Assembly (NCBI GenBank): GCA_025345505.1
Contig: JANVCC010000125.1
Coordinates: forward strand, 482,400 to 546,399
Source of the DNA: Todiramphus chloris collaris
Lineage: Eukaryota; Chordata; Aves; Coraciiformes; Alcedinidae
Direction: 5' to 3'
DNA length: 64,000 nt
A program made the position numbers and the translations under genes. This document shows positions 47,537-61,020 of this stretch, piece by piece. Position 1 is the first letter of the stretch. The number at the start of each line of letters is the position of its first letter. The notes under the pieces are model-generated. The model did not search any database. It saw only the letters and a program-made list of their open reading frames with translations, and was not told the DNA's origin.

Positions 47537-50500
47537 TTCTTGGAATGGAAGGACTGATTTTAGTATTTATCAAAGGATTTTTTTCTCTTGTTTTATGGAA
47601 ACAGTGCAGTCAGTTTATGGAACAGTTACTGCAGATCCAGGAAGCGTTGGTCTTCTTTTGTACTCTGCATAGTAAAGAGGGATGAACGCATTTTCTTCCC
47701 TTGAACAGCAGTTTGTAAGTAGCAGAAAAATGGGAGGTCTGGCAGCTTTCTACGCACACTCAGTTCCCCGAGTCTAGCTCTTAAGTTAAATTTACGTTGA
47801 AATCGGATTATAATCCATGTTTGTCTCCTGTATTTGTTGTCTTGAGCTGACATTCTTTCTTTGATCTACAGACACGGAAACAAATTATTATTACCTTGTT
47901 GTATTATCTCTTTGTTATTATTACTTGCACAGACTTTGGCAGAAGAGCAAACCTCCTCCACGTGCTCTTTCTTTTGCAGAGGGGAAGCTGGGGAGAAGAT
48001 AACACGCGATGAAATGGTGTCAGAAATGGGTGGTTTAGTGGTTTGGATAGCTCTCAATGCTGACATGGGGAATGCTGTTCCTTGGGCTGGCAGTCTGTGC
48101 ATTGCACCATTCAGAGCTGAGAAGATGCATAAAAATTACCTAACTGGATTAGATCAGTGTTTGGGTTCTTACAGTGCTTAATAAGAATGTTAAAGATCCA
48201 GCTGTATATAACTGGAGCAGTCATTTTCTGTATTATTTGATTTTCAGCACAAGTTCTAACCTCTTTTTACTGAATATAATCAACAGAATATTTTTTTTTC
48301 CTCATTATTATTTTTGCTTTTCTTTTCACCAGCCTTTCATGGTTTCTTTAAGGGCTGTCTTAATGGCCCTGAGGAGTTTGCACATCCTCACTGAGCTGGA
48401 AAATAACCAGCCCACGGGGGAAATATCTCCACTACAGAAGTTATGGAAATCAAGGTTCCTCCTAGAATTTTGCTTTTATTTTCCCTTCTCCTTTCTCCAG
48501 CATGCGTTGGCAGTTCCAAACACTCCCTCTCCCAAAGTTTAATGCCAGCTGTCTGCTTTCCTCTTTGGCTTGTGTGATGTGATTCCATCAATCTGTCATT
48601 GGCTCATCTTTGTTTTAGAGCTTTCCAGTTATTAAAAAGAATAATAATAATAATTTTTTAAAATGTTCATGTTACCACATTCCCATACCCTTATAAAAGA
48701 AGAGCAGGCTTTTAAGGGAAAGTTGCTTCCATGCCTCATGTTTTTTTCCTTTAACATCTTTCCTTTTTTCTTCCCTTTAGTCCTTTTCACATATGCATAA
48801 GATAAAAAAATCCCTCCTCTACAACATTCAGCAGAACTTTTCTAGATGTTTCATGAGGTCTCTCAGCAAGCATGGATCTGACCCCTGGAGCACAGTGTTT
48901 GTAACCATCAGTATTTTCAGTTACCCGTTTCTCAAACACACGGTGTTTTATTTGTTGTGTGGGTTTGGGTTTTTTTTTTTTTAAGCAGTTGGTATTTCAT
49001 CTTCTGTCATATTCACCCGTGTATATGGACATATTCCCTCTTCGTGGGGAAAAAAAGATTGGTGCAGAGCTTTGGTGATGCAGTCGGACTTCTGCTGAAA
49101 TGTCTAGAAGTCAGCAACGATAGTAGGTTGGATCATCAGGTGTCCTTTCCATTATTTCTGTGTAGCCCGAGTGTGCTAGAAAAGCAGCATTTCTCACTCA
49201 TTTCATTTGGAGCCACTTCAAGTCTCGGGTAGCATCAGAAAGAAAAGCAGAGAAAAGAAGACAGGTTTTAAAAGATAAATTTCTGTACCTAAAATCCTTT
49301 TGTTCCGGTTCTAAATGGAAAGTGAAGGCCTAGAGCAGCTCACAGCCTGTTTACTCCCTTAGCTTTAAATAACACTCTGTCTCTTGATAAACTCTTTTCT
49401 TTTTCATACTTGAGAAAAATTGGAGCTACTACGGTTATTTGTGAAACTCACTCCCCCAGCTCACCGGCGACTCAAACAGAACGGTCTTTATGCCTGACAC
49501 AACACCCAGGATTAGGAAGGATGTTGTCAGTGATGTTCTACCACTTGCTCCTAAGTTTTCATGCTCTTTCACAGTCTGTTTTCAAAGTTTCTAGAACAAG
49601 GACCTAAAACTGCTGCTAACATCTCCAGTCAGCTCACTCTGATCTTGCAATCAAACCAGGCTGCAGAGAATCTGCCAGGCAATCTTTCTCTAAAGTGTTC
49701 GAACCTTGCAGGCATATTTCCAGTGCCAGAAATCATTACAGAACTGAAAACCTCTTAGTCAGGTACAATCAAGTGTGAATCTCGGTCTCTGGCTATATAC
49801 ATTTTTAGATTTAGGGCATGTTGGTGTTAACAACTTGACAGCTTGTCTGAAACAATTAAATTTTTAACCCAAAGGATCTCTCCTGTCATTACTTTTTACC
49901 GTGATCATAGAAATGTTTGAATCCAGTCTGGCAGCAAACTATCCATTTCTGCTTTTAATTTAAAGTCATTATTATTATTATTAATAGCAGTATTATTTAT
50001 TACTCGTCGTGTGAAACGGTCACCAAAACTTCGACTGACTTCTGCCTGTTTTACACTGTGGTTTAGTAGTAATCTGTAATAAAATCGTTGTTCTAGACTT
50101 CATTTCTTTCCTGTTGGAAAAAGCCCCGCCGATACTTTATATCTGTGCCCTCAGTGTGCCCTTATTCCCAAACTTTAACAGATAATCAACACTTTCCTAC
50201 CATGCAATGGTGCCATCTTGCTAAAGAACTTTTCCCCTCTCTCCCTCGTTAGCAGAGATGATAATAAATCAGTCTGAGAGCTATTGCCAGGTGGCCATCT
50301 CTAACCTTCCCTGGTTTCTCAGAGAAAGAAGAGTGACACTTTGAGGCCACATCAACCAGCTGGTCATCCCTTTGGATCTGAAAGGGAACTGAGGGAAATA
50401 AGTATATAAAAAATGAATTTTCCTGTAGTAAGATATGTGAAGTTTTGCTTTATTTCACTTTTGTTTTGTTCGTTTTCTTTAGGGATGTTTCAATAGTATT

Positions 50501-51514
50501 CACTGAAATCAGCAGGTTTTATTGCTCGTATTTACTTCAGATCCACGTCACGTTAGGTTCGCGGGAACTCAGGCTTTTAAAGCGTGAGGTTTCTCTGAAT
50601 TCACCCTGTTCTTCGCAGGTTTGCCGTGACACCACTGCTCCCTTTAGCCTGGGATGTTGCCGTCTTTGAATTTCGACGCGGTGCATCTTTTGCATGAATA
50701 ATTTATTAAGAAACGAGTCTGGGTCTATCAACTCTCTTCTGATTAAAACCTTGCTTTGAGTGTAATTTCAAAAACCACTGGACTAATATCTCAGTTTCAT
50801 CTTTGGGAGAGTTTTTTTTTTTTAATTTCCAAATGTTAAACTTTGCAGACTGTTTAAGAAAGATTAAATACCTAAAAGAAAACATTCTGCTTAAATTGAG
50901 TAAACCTGGACAGTGTTTATTTACTTCATCTTTCTGAGAAAGCTGCTTCTCATTCTCTTTCCCTCATGTCGTTTGATTTGTAATGCTGGTTTATCAAACG
51001 AGGGCGTTGTAAGCATCAATTCCCAGCTCAGTGGATGTTGTATAAACACAGCCCTGCTAAAACTGGACAGTAACGACGCTGACTTCATAGCTGGAAAGTG
51101 GGTTGAGGACAGAGATGTTGATGCTGCGCATCCCTGTACCACTGCCTTGGTCCAGGGCGGTTTTCTGTGAACATCTTTGTGCCTGTTACGGTAAAGCCTG
51201 TTGAGTTCCTTTCCCCTTGTGTCAATCCACACCACCTTGCACTCCCTAAGGCCCTTTTCTTACTGTTCCCATTCTCAGGCCCTCTTTCCATACGTCTGCT
51301 GACAGTCTCTGCTGCTTTGCTTTGGTGGCCCGTGCAAGCTGAGACTTGCTCTCTGGGTGTTGTCTCCTCTGTCTCTCTTGCTGATGGCTGTAGCTGTTGG
51401 TCTGAGATGATATCAGAGGCCTTGAGATCAGCAATATTTATCTCTGACAGCACTGAGATGTGAATTATTATTGATGTTGCGGCCGACTGTGAGAGAGGGG
51501 GGTGTTTCAGAGCT

Positions 51515-51690
51515 GCACACCACTGCAATTAGAGAGTTGTCAGACATTATGATTTCTGCTGCATCCGAAGTTCTCTAATTGTTTATCATATTAACCTTGG
51601 GTGATCTTGCAATCTCCTGTCTGCAACATTAATCAGGTGACATCATCCCATGCCCTGAAAGGACATTATCAAATCCAAAGACCCGAATGC
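51515..51690. other. Candidate conserved non-coding element
   Basis: A complex, repeat-free block with CTAATTGTTTATC (HD/forkhead-like), a CRE-like TGACATCA at 51638-51645 and several ATTA cores. No open frame spans it. Conservation is inferred from texture only. Confidence 0.3.
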
Positions 51691-52092
51691 ATTTTCAATG
51701 AGAAGGGCAGTGGGGCTTAGTGACCCGAGAAGGGGGATTGAGAAGACTTTTACTTCTTAGCTTTGCCACATCACCTCAGATGAGTCACTTCCATCTTTGT
51801 TTCTTCCTGTGCTTTGTCTGAGCAAGATGTTTCTGCACTGGACTGCAGGTGCATTGGCACACAAGCTGTGGCTGCTCCTATACTATATACACCTAAAACA
51901 AGGAGCTCCCTTGGGTTTGGTCCATTCCAGGTCCAGGTTATCATCAGAATGTACCCTGCTATTCTGCAGACAGGCTGAGCCTACCCAGCAGTTAAATGCA
52001 GTATGAACACGGAATACATCCCAGTGATCTCTGTAGTTTAAAAACTATTATTAATAAACAACTCTTCCTAAATGATCTTCAGGGGGAAGCTT

Positions 52093-52130
52093 TTAAAAAA
52101 AAAAAAAAGGGGGTGTGGTGTGTGTGTGTG
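52093..52130. repeat. Composite A-run, G-run and (GT)n
   Basis: A14 is followed by G5 and then (GT)n with one interruption, directly 5' of the CR1 fragment. Confidence 0.9.
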
Positions 52131-52149
52131 TTACTCAACCCCCCCTGGA

Positions 52150-52256
52150 TCTGTTCCTGTGTGGGCTGCCCTGGGTGACCCTACTCTGGCAGAGGGGTTG
52201 GACTCGATGATCTTTTGAGGTCCCCTCCAACCCTGAACATTCTGTGATTCTCTGGT
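52150..52256 (+). mobile_element. CR1 LINE, 3' tail (arm 1 of inverted pair)
   Basis: Reads 'TCTGTTCCTGTGTGGGCTGC', 'GGGTGACCCTACTCTGGCAG', 'GGTTGGACTCGATGATC', 'CCCTCCAACCC' and 'ATTCTGTGATTCTCTGG'. Its first 60 bases are nearly the same as the complement of 53460-53520, so both come from one CR1 subfamily inserted in opposite directions about 1.2 kb apart. Confidence 0.9.
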
Positions 52257-53422
52257 TTATGTTCACTGGACCCCTGAGATAAACTGATGGGTGTTTACTT
52301 TGTGTATCAGCAACACAATCCTCTCCAGACCATGATGGGTAAGATTAAATGTATTAGAACCAGGTACAAACTAAGCCACTGAATTCTCCTCATGGAAGGT
52401 ATCAGTGTGGCTCAAAATATTTCACGTGGCCACTGACTGCTACCTGCACTCTGCTCTGTCAGGTAAACATTTCTTTTTCTGCTCCCAAAACCAAGCCTGG
52501 TCCCTTCCACCCTCCACCCTTCTATGATTCTTTGGCAGACAAACTACATTATTTTGCTGTGGGCTGTAGGTAGTGCTTGCACATACCACTGTAAAGCCTT
52601 CATACTTGCAAAAAAATCTGTTTAATTAGTACTAGAGCAAAACATGAAGGTAGCATACAGCCTTACAAACAGTTAAAAATCAGTACAGGATTCAGCATTT
52701 CCCCAGAAACACCGATAATTCTTGTAGTATTTTAAGAGTTACAAGGAACCGCTTGCTCGGTAGAGGAACAAGTGAGGTGGTTTGCTAATGGGCTGAAGTG
52801 ATTTTTCATTTCAGTTCTAATGTATTAAAATATTTCTGTGAATTTATTTGTATAACTTGATTCAGAATTCTTAAACTTAATTTATACATAAAACTCGACT
52901 GGTTTCTTTTTTGCTGCTTTTTATAACAAGAAAGGAACTGTGTATTTCCCATGAAATGAAAAATGCAGTTCTTGCCCTCCTCTATTTTTAACATCATTTC
53001 TTTGAAGAATTTGTGCAGGGAAATCTGTTAATTGAAATACTGACAGGATCCCCAGAAGGCAAAAATCGAACTGAAAATTAGTCTAAAGTTTTATTGAAAT
53101 ATCAGAAGTTCTTGAAACTAATTAACTTCTCTTTGTCGAAGGCATGCTAATGGAATGAAACTGTTCCATTCACCACTTCAACATAGCTGAATAGTTTTCT
53201 AATAGATTTTTTTTTTTCCTCAGTAACTGTTATCTCATGAATATCTTGCCGACCTCACACTGACAGAATAGACTACAGACTAACAGACTACAGACTAATA
53301 ACAGTAGTAAAGGATTTATTAATTGAGGGGGAAAAAACCCCAAAAAAAAAATCAACAGCAGAAGTGAAATATTCCCATCAAGACGTGCATATTCCTTTGT
53401 CTACCTTCTTATCCAACTTATA
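52257..53422. other. Spacer between inverted CR1 copies
   Basis: Unique AT-rich DNA without a gene. A short 'CCTTCTATGATTCTTTGG' at about 52518-52536 resembles a CR1 tail but is too short to call. Confidence 0.5.
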
Positions 53423-53520
53423 ATCATAGACTGGTAGGGGTTGGAAGGGAGCTCTGGAGACCATCGAGTCCAACCCCCCTGCCAGAGCAGGGTCACCCGG
53501 GCAGCCCACACAGGAACAGA
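53423..53520 (-). mobile_element. CR1 LINE, 3' tail (arm 2 of inverted pair)
   Basis: The plus strand reads 'AATCATAGACTGGTAGGGG', 'TTGGAAGGGAGCTCTGGAGA', 'CATCGAGTCCAACCCCCCTG' and 'CAGCCCACACAGGAACAGA', the complement of a CR1 end. Confidence 0.9.
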
Positions 53521-53922
53521 TTAAAAATCCATTTTTTTCCAACCGCATAACTTCATGTTTACATACCAGGACTCAAAGGCTATAGGTTTACTGGCCTATT
53601 TCTTTATTGGTTCGTCTGACTTGCAACATTGGATCATCTCTTAGAGCAACCTGCTTCTCTTCAGGTTTGGCTTTCACTGAATTCTGATCATTCGACCATA
53701 AAAATCCTGATTTGTTCAACAGAAACACATTCTTTAGTGTTGTTTTGTCTTCTTCAATGACCATAAGCTTTCCTCGGCTTGAGGAACTATCAATCCCATC
53801 CCTCTTTTCATTCTTCTCCAGACAATTAACTCAACCTTCTCTCTTCTTGCCTTCGTAGGTTGAACACACTAAGAAGTGCCTCCCTTTCAACCCAGTGTTT
53901 GTACCAACAACCAAATCAATCT
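53521..53922. other. Non-coding unique DNA
   Basis: Nothing recognised between two CR1 fragments. Confidence 0.55.
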
Positions 53923-54001
53923 TTGGCAGTGCTGAGTTAACGGTTGGGCTTGATGATCTTCAAGGTCTCTTCCAGCCAAAACCATTCTGTGATTCTGTGA
54001 T
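53923..54001 (+). mobile_element. CR1 LINE, 3' tail
   Basis: Reads 'TGGCAGTGCTGAGTTAACGG', 'TTGGGCTTGATGATCTTCAA', 'GGTCTCTTCCAGCC', then 'ATTCTGTGATTCTGTGATA'. The 'GGCAGTG...GTTAA' segment is shared with the consensus of the 27.4-kb type. Confidence 0.88.
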
Positions 54002-57000
54002 AACACCCAGCTTTCTGTATGCTAAAATTAGCATGTTGGAGCTTAGAGATTGTTCAGACAGAAAGTCTCTGTGTATAATCCTGCCCAGTTCTTCTACATT
54101 GCCTCCTTCCCATACACTCTTAAATGACAAGGACATGGCTGTTCCATGCTCCTTGCCTTCCCCGGTGACACTGTGGACTGGAAAATCCTGAAATGCATAT
54201 TTGTAAAGATTTTTACCTGAGATGTTGTCTGATTTCAGGTATTGAAAACCAAAGAACGGAGAAGGAAGGGCTAGAGCTTGCACGTGAGATCTGAGCCTTC
54301 TGGCTTTCAGGAAGACAACGAATTGCTGGACATCTGAAAAGCCTCCGAGTGCTCTTGGACACTTCTCAACTGCCTGTTTTAGCCTCCTTCTTTTAGAGGT
54401 GGGTGAACAGCTCTTGGGTTTTCAGCAAATCTGATGCAGCCAAGCACTAGCTTGAAAGGAAATATATGGGCTTGCTTCAGATGAAGGCACAGGCAGGTTT
54501 TAGCACGAGTCCAGGATTTTAATAACATTAACTTTTTGCATCAGTATGATGGTTTTAGGTCATTTTATCAACAGCACATGTTAATACCATCTCAGTCAGT
54601 GGAACTAATGGGGTTTGTTTATTCCATGTGGACTAATATATTGGAGTTGTCGTGGGGGTTTTGGGAGGGTTTTTTTTTTTTTTCCATAATTATTAATTTC
54701 TCAGTTAAATGTTATGGTAAAGAGCTGTAGATGAAGCAAGTTTGTTTATATTTTATATTCTCTCTTATCATTTGGAAGAAAAATGCTGCTGTTGACAGCA
54801 ACAGCAATAGAAGAAGGTAGGAATCCTATTGTGCACAACGGAGTTGCGTTTCTGTGATCTGCAGGTTTGTGCTCTGGGTGGGGGAAGACAGCAACGCGGG
54901 AAGAGAGTCAGACTAAAAAGAGAAATATTTATAGGAGTATTAGCAAAAAACCCAAATTCCAATATCAGATCGAGGGAAAAAAAATGCAGAATTGGTCTGG
55001 GGGATTATTATGTGAAATGTCAAATCTGGGTTTTTAATAATAGAAATCCTTTGGTTAAAGCAGATCATAAAGTCTGCAACAAAACTTGTCTGACAGAGCT
55101 TCAAACAGACCTTTAATGAAAATTGCTTCATATGGAACGTTTTTGTTTTCTGAGACAAATCCCATAGATAGAAGCTGGTGCCACAGATCCTTACAGCAGT
55201 TTTACTTCAGTCGTCTCACACTTAGGTCTGGCTCCTTCCAAAGACAGCTTGCCCAGGTTGCTCTCAGAGGGTGAAACGTGCATGATAACAGTATCTCCTT
55301 TCACCCAAAGCAGAGAAATTGAGGCATTACATGAGACAAAGTCACATTGCAAAAGAAATGGAAATACAAGGCACCCACTTTAGTAAATGTGATGTACTTT
55401 TAATTCAATTTCAAATCAAATAGATTATAATTCAAAAAATGTTCCAAATTACCTCTGTTTTCTAAAAGATACTTCCAGTTAGAAGTGTTTATTCAAGAAC
55501 TTTTGCATCCTCCACGAGCTCTTGTTATGAAACAAATGAACAAACAAAACATTCCACAAGAGTTTTTTGTCTGAATTCGGAATGACTTTGGGTTGATCCC
55601 ACAAAGGACGCGGTTTAGAAGAAGGAAGAGTAATTTCTGTACCTGTGAGATGATTGGTAAAAAAAATAGATTCTCTTTGAACAGAAAATATCTTTTTAAA
55701 CCTCGCTAATAGCATAAAGAAATTAAAGTAATTATCTAATTGAAGTCTGTTCTCAATCCAGTGGTAGTATGTACGCCTGTTGAGAACATTGTCTGTGTAT
55801 CTGCCTGCTGGAGGATAGGTTTGGAGATCTGAGTCCATATATCTGATTTCCAGTCTACTTTTTGCTTTGGATTTTTTTTTTTTCCTGAGACAGGTTTGTA
55901 CGTATATTTTATAAATGCTTCAAAGCTTACATTTCTAAAGTTAGAAACTTTAAGAAACTTAAGTTTTAGTCTTCCAAGTCTGAAACTTTTGGCATAATGA
56001 GGATTTCACAGTCACACATGAAGACAGTGGCAGTTCAGAACACAGACCATTCCTGGGATGTTGTAACTGGAGCATCTTTTTTCTGCCATATAGGTTTGCC
56101 ACGTGGAATATAAGAAGAGAAAGCCAAGTTCTTTTGATCTGCCACACGATGAATACTTGATATTGTTGCAAGCAAGTATGTGGCATATAATGCAACACAT
56201 TCATCAGCCAGCAACAAATACGCTGGTCCTGGTCTGCACTGAAAGCTGGGAGCTCATTGGGACTGTAAGAAGAGACAGGTAAGCCTCAGACTTTTTCCTT
56301 GTTTTCCTTCTGTCTTTGTCCTAAGCGTGGTCTGATGTCATAGTAGTTTAAGCATTACAAGCAAACAAGATGCCTGACTGCTCCTGGATTTTATTGTCAC
56401 AGGAATACCTTAATAGAATAATAATGGTAAAAAGATTGGTTGGCTGTTACTTCACAGTGAAACAAAATGCTGTGGATATCCAGGGGAACTGATCAGAGGT
56501 TAAAATAACCCATTGTATAAATGGACAGCACAGGGAAGATGTGAAAAGAATTTCTTTGGGGGTGAGACAACTTCAGAAAGCTCAACCACCAAAACCGGGG
56601 GCGGGGGAAGTATTATGTAGTTCAGTTCTGTTTTGTTTTCCCATGAGAGATCTCCGAGTCACTGTGGATGATCTTTGCATTGCCTAGGAGGGAGAAGCTC
56701 AAGGTGCTTGTACACGAACGAGTCTAGACCCAGAAGGATTATTACCGTGGTGGTGTTATATTCACACTGCTGCCATAACAAGAGGGGCTGTGTGCAGGCT
56801 GAATTCTAGACACAGTGAGTTGGTATTACAGGCAGCTCTGTGTTCCTTCTTGGAAAATGTTGCCCTCTTGGTCCTTTATCCTCTGCGAAATTGGGAAGCC
56901 TGTGAAGCCTTTCAGAATCACCCCTGCTTCCTCTGTGTGCGTGATGGAGAGAGGCAGTGAAATCGGATTACTCCCGGAGTGTCAGGTGGTTTGGTTTTTC

Positions 57001-58330
57001 CAGGTTTCTCCCAGGCTGTGCTCAGAGAATGGTGTGATTTTGGCCTGCTGCAACTGCATTGTCCCAGAGTGTTCCTGGGTAAGATTTAATAATTAGACCA
57101 TTCCAGGAATCCCAGTAGACAGTTTTCAAGCTGTTAAGCTCTCCTGGTGACTGTCAGTTCATTAGCATGGATGTAGGTCTCCTTGCCAGCTTACCTCACT
57201 GCCTGAGGACGCTTCAGGGTACGCATGGTTTATTGCTGTAGATGTAGCTACAGCCTGCAGAGATTTCTACCTGGATTTCAGCTACCTACCCATCAATAAT
57301 TACAATGAAATATCTGTTTCTGTGGAAAACAACACTAACCAATTAAAAAAAAGAAAAAAAAAAGCCAATGCTTTGATTATCAAATATTGTTTAACGTTGG
57401 TTAAATCATTGGCGAGACCCATTTGGAATATTAACAAAAGAGCCCCTAACAGAACAGGTAAATCTACACTTTTACATCTTGCAGACTTGTGTTTAAGGTA
57501 AATATTAGAAGGTTATGACACAGTCAGACACTGTGGGGACTGGATCCAGTTAAATACCTTTGGTTAACTGGGGTAAAAAAAAAAAGTGACCATTTGACCG
57601 TCTTTGTGAAATGAGATAATTGTCCTGTAAAACTTCTTTGGTGTTTCCTTTTTACTGTAATGCTTTGGATGCATGAGGTAATGAGAGCTTTCCTGTGTTG
57701 TGTTGTTGGGAAGATGACTTTTACATGACTTGGCTGCAGTATGGTGGTCTGGAAGTGTTAAAATGTGGGTTTGCGTTATGGGAATCGCTGTACGCAAAGG
57801 AGTTGCCAGATTTTCTGAAGTTTCCTCTGCAATATTACCAACATAAGTCAAGTAGTGAGTCTTGGTCAAGAACAGCAAATATTGCTTTTCTCTGACAACT
57901 TTACAACCAGTCTGAGACCTTCTTTCCAGTTCCATTAAAAGGCTTCCATTTGGTAGCTGTTACCTCACTTATTCTGGGCTGCTTCTTGTTCTCATTGCTT
58001 TAGCTTCTTGGCACCCCTCTGTGTTGACTAAATCAGTATCTTAGTGCTCATCAAGTCAATGTATGGAAACAGAAGAGGTATAATTTGTTTTACTTTTTGC
58101 TTCCCTGGAATAAAGAAGTGTGAAAAGTACACTGGGAACGTAAGTTCACGGGTGGAAATAACCCTGAATTGGCAGCTGTTGTTATTTTACTTTTATCTTT
58201 GTTTATGCCTCTCTGCTGAGGAACAGACTATGAATGATGATATGGGCAAAGTGGGTAATAATTCTAAACCAAAGAACAGAATAACTGTAATATAAGTTAT
58301 TACTTCTCATATGACAAAATCTAGGCTGTC
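54002..58330. other. Non-coding unique DNA
   Basis: No gene or mobile element recognised. T13 lies near 54669, an A-rich stretch near 57343-57363 and A11 near 57575. Open frames are short and mirrored. Confidence 0.5.
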
Positions 58331-58376
58331 TGGGGCTGGGTCCATTGTTCCTTATATTAGGTGCTGCACAAACAGA
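58331..58376. repeat. Possible ancient amniote repeat relic
   Basis: 'GGGGCTGGGTCCATTGTTCC' followed by 'TATTAGGTGCTGCACAAACA' resembles the 'GGGGCCCCATTGTGCTAGGCGCTGTACAAACA' end of old amniote repeats, with a few base differences and about the right spacing. It was recognised by eye. Confidence 0.4.
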
Positions 58377-59389
58377 CCTATTTGAAAAGTTTCCAGCACT
58401 TAGCAAAGCATTTGTCTTTATTTTCATCCGTGTAAATGGAAAGCTAATGTGACAAGAGCCTTTGTCAATACAAAAGAGGCAAGTTAAATTAGGTACAGAC
58501 AACTCATTGTGCTGAATTGGTGGAGACAGAAGCTACGTGGTGAGTCTTTATGCATCAAGTTTTCTCTCTTGCCCCCAGGATGCTCATTACAATCCAGTGG
58601 GTGGTAGGGCATCATGCCTTAGGGATACACCAATCTGCCCAGAAGTAGTTGAGGGATCCCTATATTACACTTTATTGTGTTCTGCAGATACTTTTATACG
58701 ACTGTAGAGTTCACTAATGTTCTTAGCATTAGTGTAATGGGCCCCTGCAGTGCTTAGTAAAGGCACTGTATGGTCCTGTAGCATATTAAGAAATTTGTTA
58801 ATTGGCACCTGTTCTGAAAAAGCAAATAACATGTATAATAGATCCCAAAATATCACTGCTGAATAGAAGAAAGTCAGTAATCTGAAGTGGTTTATACCGT
58901 GGCTCAGGAAACCTGGGGTGCTCGTTTTGTGGTTGTGAGGCAGTAGTTCATTTTCAGCAGCGTGCCGGTTGCTAGGTGGTTTTTATTGTCTTCTTAAACA
59001 CTTCTTCCTCAGCTCCTGCTGTATCCACATGCATTCAGCACAGCAGATGCTTCATTACAGTCCCATGCCACCAAAGGGTCCTTCTGTGTTCAGAAGTTTT
59101 GTCCCATGTTTGCCAGGGATTTGCTTTGAAGGTGGGTTAAACTGCATTAAGGCAAAGCTGGAATTCTTGTAACTGAACCTCCTGCATTTTGCCCTGCTGT
59201 CAAGGGCTTTGTCTTTCTTCCTTCACTATCCTTCTTTGTGAGGCTGTGAATCTGCCACCCTTAGAACCCTCACTCCACAGCACACCTATCCCGGGGATAA
59301 GGAGACTGAAGTGAGAGTGATGCCAGCAAACAAAGACTTAGAGGAGCTCATACTTAAGCACGGATGTATTTGTGTGTTTGGAGGAAAAA
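58377..59389. other. Non-coding unique DNA
   Basis: Nothing recognised. Confidence 0.5.
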
Positions 59390-59453
59390 TAACAGAATAG
59401 TTGAGGTTAGAAGGGACTTCTGGAGCTTATCTGGTCTATCCCTTCCACTATAA
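59390..59453 (-). mobile_element. CR1 LINE, decayed 3' tail
   Basis: The plus strand 'AACAGAATAGTTGAGGTTAG', 'AAGGGACTTCTGGAGCTTAT' and 'CTGGTCTATCCC' follows the complement of the CR1 end with several substitutions, so this is an older copy. Confidence 0.7.
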
Positions 59454-61020
59454 CAGGTTTAAAGTAACCGTGTCCTTTATTTTATATAAACTTCATATAA
59501 ACTTTTCCAAATAGTCTGCATTAAATGCAAAACCTACTGACACATACATAACAGTTAGAGAAGACAACAGGACAGTGTTGCATATAAGTAGGGTCAACTC
59601 CTCAAGTGCTACGATAATGCTCCTGGGGAAGTAAAGATGAATTTAGTTACCTACATTTCCAAGACAGTAAATTTGCCAGCTGGTAGTACCTAAGTTTTTT
59701 TCCAAAGGCATAGAAGCATTACTCTACTGATTTTTCAGGAATGAGAAAAACTCCATAGTTTAGCCAACAACCTTTTTTTAATTAATCACTTTTTTAAAGG
59801 TATGTATATGTCTTTCCCTCTAAAGCATGAGGTTTCTGGGTAGCTGAGCCTCACTCGAGCCTACTGACAAACGTTTCTCACTCAGTGGATTTGCTTTCTC
59901 ATCCGTTCTCCTTTTGTCCTGGCTCTGTACTGTGGCTGATATTTCATTAACGTTTGAATGCCTGAGACTAAATTAATAACATAAGCTTTTTGTTTCAGAG
60001 AGCTCTCAGACCTTCCCAGTATAGCCAGACCAAATGGTTTGGTCTGTCTGTCCCCAGGCACTAGCAGATGAAAATAAGACCTCACTGCGAAGTGAAAGTT
60101 CTTTCTAAGCCCATCATTGTAGGCTCCATGTCTTTAAACCTCAGGTAAAATCTTGGTCTTACTAGTAACAAAGATGAATTGCATATGATCTCAGCCTGTC
60201 TTTAGAGACAGAGTATCACAGCATCATTCTTCTGAGGTATGGAATACCCATAACCATAGTTTTTCAAAAGTAGATGTATTTTCTTGTACTTTCACTGCTC
60301 CCCCTCTTGTTCAGAATGTAGCTCACTGCACAAGGTAGAAATCTGGTCCTTCTGAAAACCTTCTACCTCAGATTCTTTCCTGTCATGGCTTAAGGAACGG
60401 TTCTCTTTTTGGTATTCAAGCAAGGCAGTCTTCAGCATCACACTCAAGCACAGGCAAAACAGCAAGAAAAGGGGAGTGGACTGTTGAGGTCGATGCTGTC
60501 CTGAGCACAGGAACATTGAACTGCTCTGCCAATCTGGGTTATAAAGGTGGGGGTTTGCAGATCTCAGCTTAGATTTCCCATGTGTCAAACACTAACCATT
60601 GCTTCTTACTTCTAAACGGCTTCTTATCACAGCTTTCCTGGTTATTTTTTTCATCTCTAGGCTATGTCAAGAATAGTAAGTTGAACGGCATCAAGGAATG
60701 TTCTTGTTCAGTAATTAAATTGTTAGAAAGGTTGTTGATACGGTTTTAGTTTTGGACAACTGGCTCTGTCTGAATAAGCTTTTGAGCACAGTTTAGTAGC
60801 TTTCATAGATCTGAAAACATTCTTAAGTTTGGCTTCAGTTATGCAATTTTAGAGTTTAATCGTGTGGACACATAGAACTCTGTGAAAAAAATACTAGAAA
60901 TCACTAAGGTTGTGACTCTGATCCTAAAGCAATACAAGAAATGGCATCAGGATGCAACACCAAGTGCAGTGCCAGATATTGCCTCCCATCCTTTCCATCT
61001 CTCTCCAGTTTTTCCATCAG
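59454..61020. other. Non-coding unique DNA
   Basis: No gene or repeat recognised. The last 50 bases are a pyrimidine-rich tract leading into the exon-like segment at 61021. Confidence 0.5.

Larger units (their letters stand above)
46298..52149. other. Non-coding unique DNA with simple repeats
   Basis: No gene or interspersed repeat recognised over nearly 6 kb. It includes (TTTA)n at 46566-46597, (AAT)n at 47520-47536, 48641-48654 and about 49968-49983, and T11-T12 runs at about 48970 and 50810. A conserved-element candidate lies at 51515-51690. Confidence 0.5.

Noticed and set aside
52500..52537. Possible CR1 tail (CCCTTCCACC then CTATGATTC)
   Set aside because: Too short and too diverged to separate from chance.
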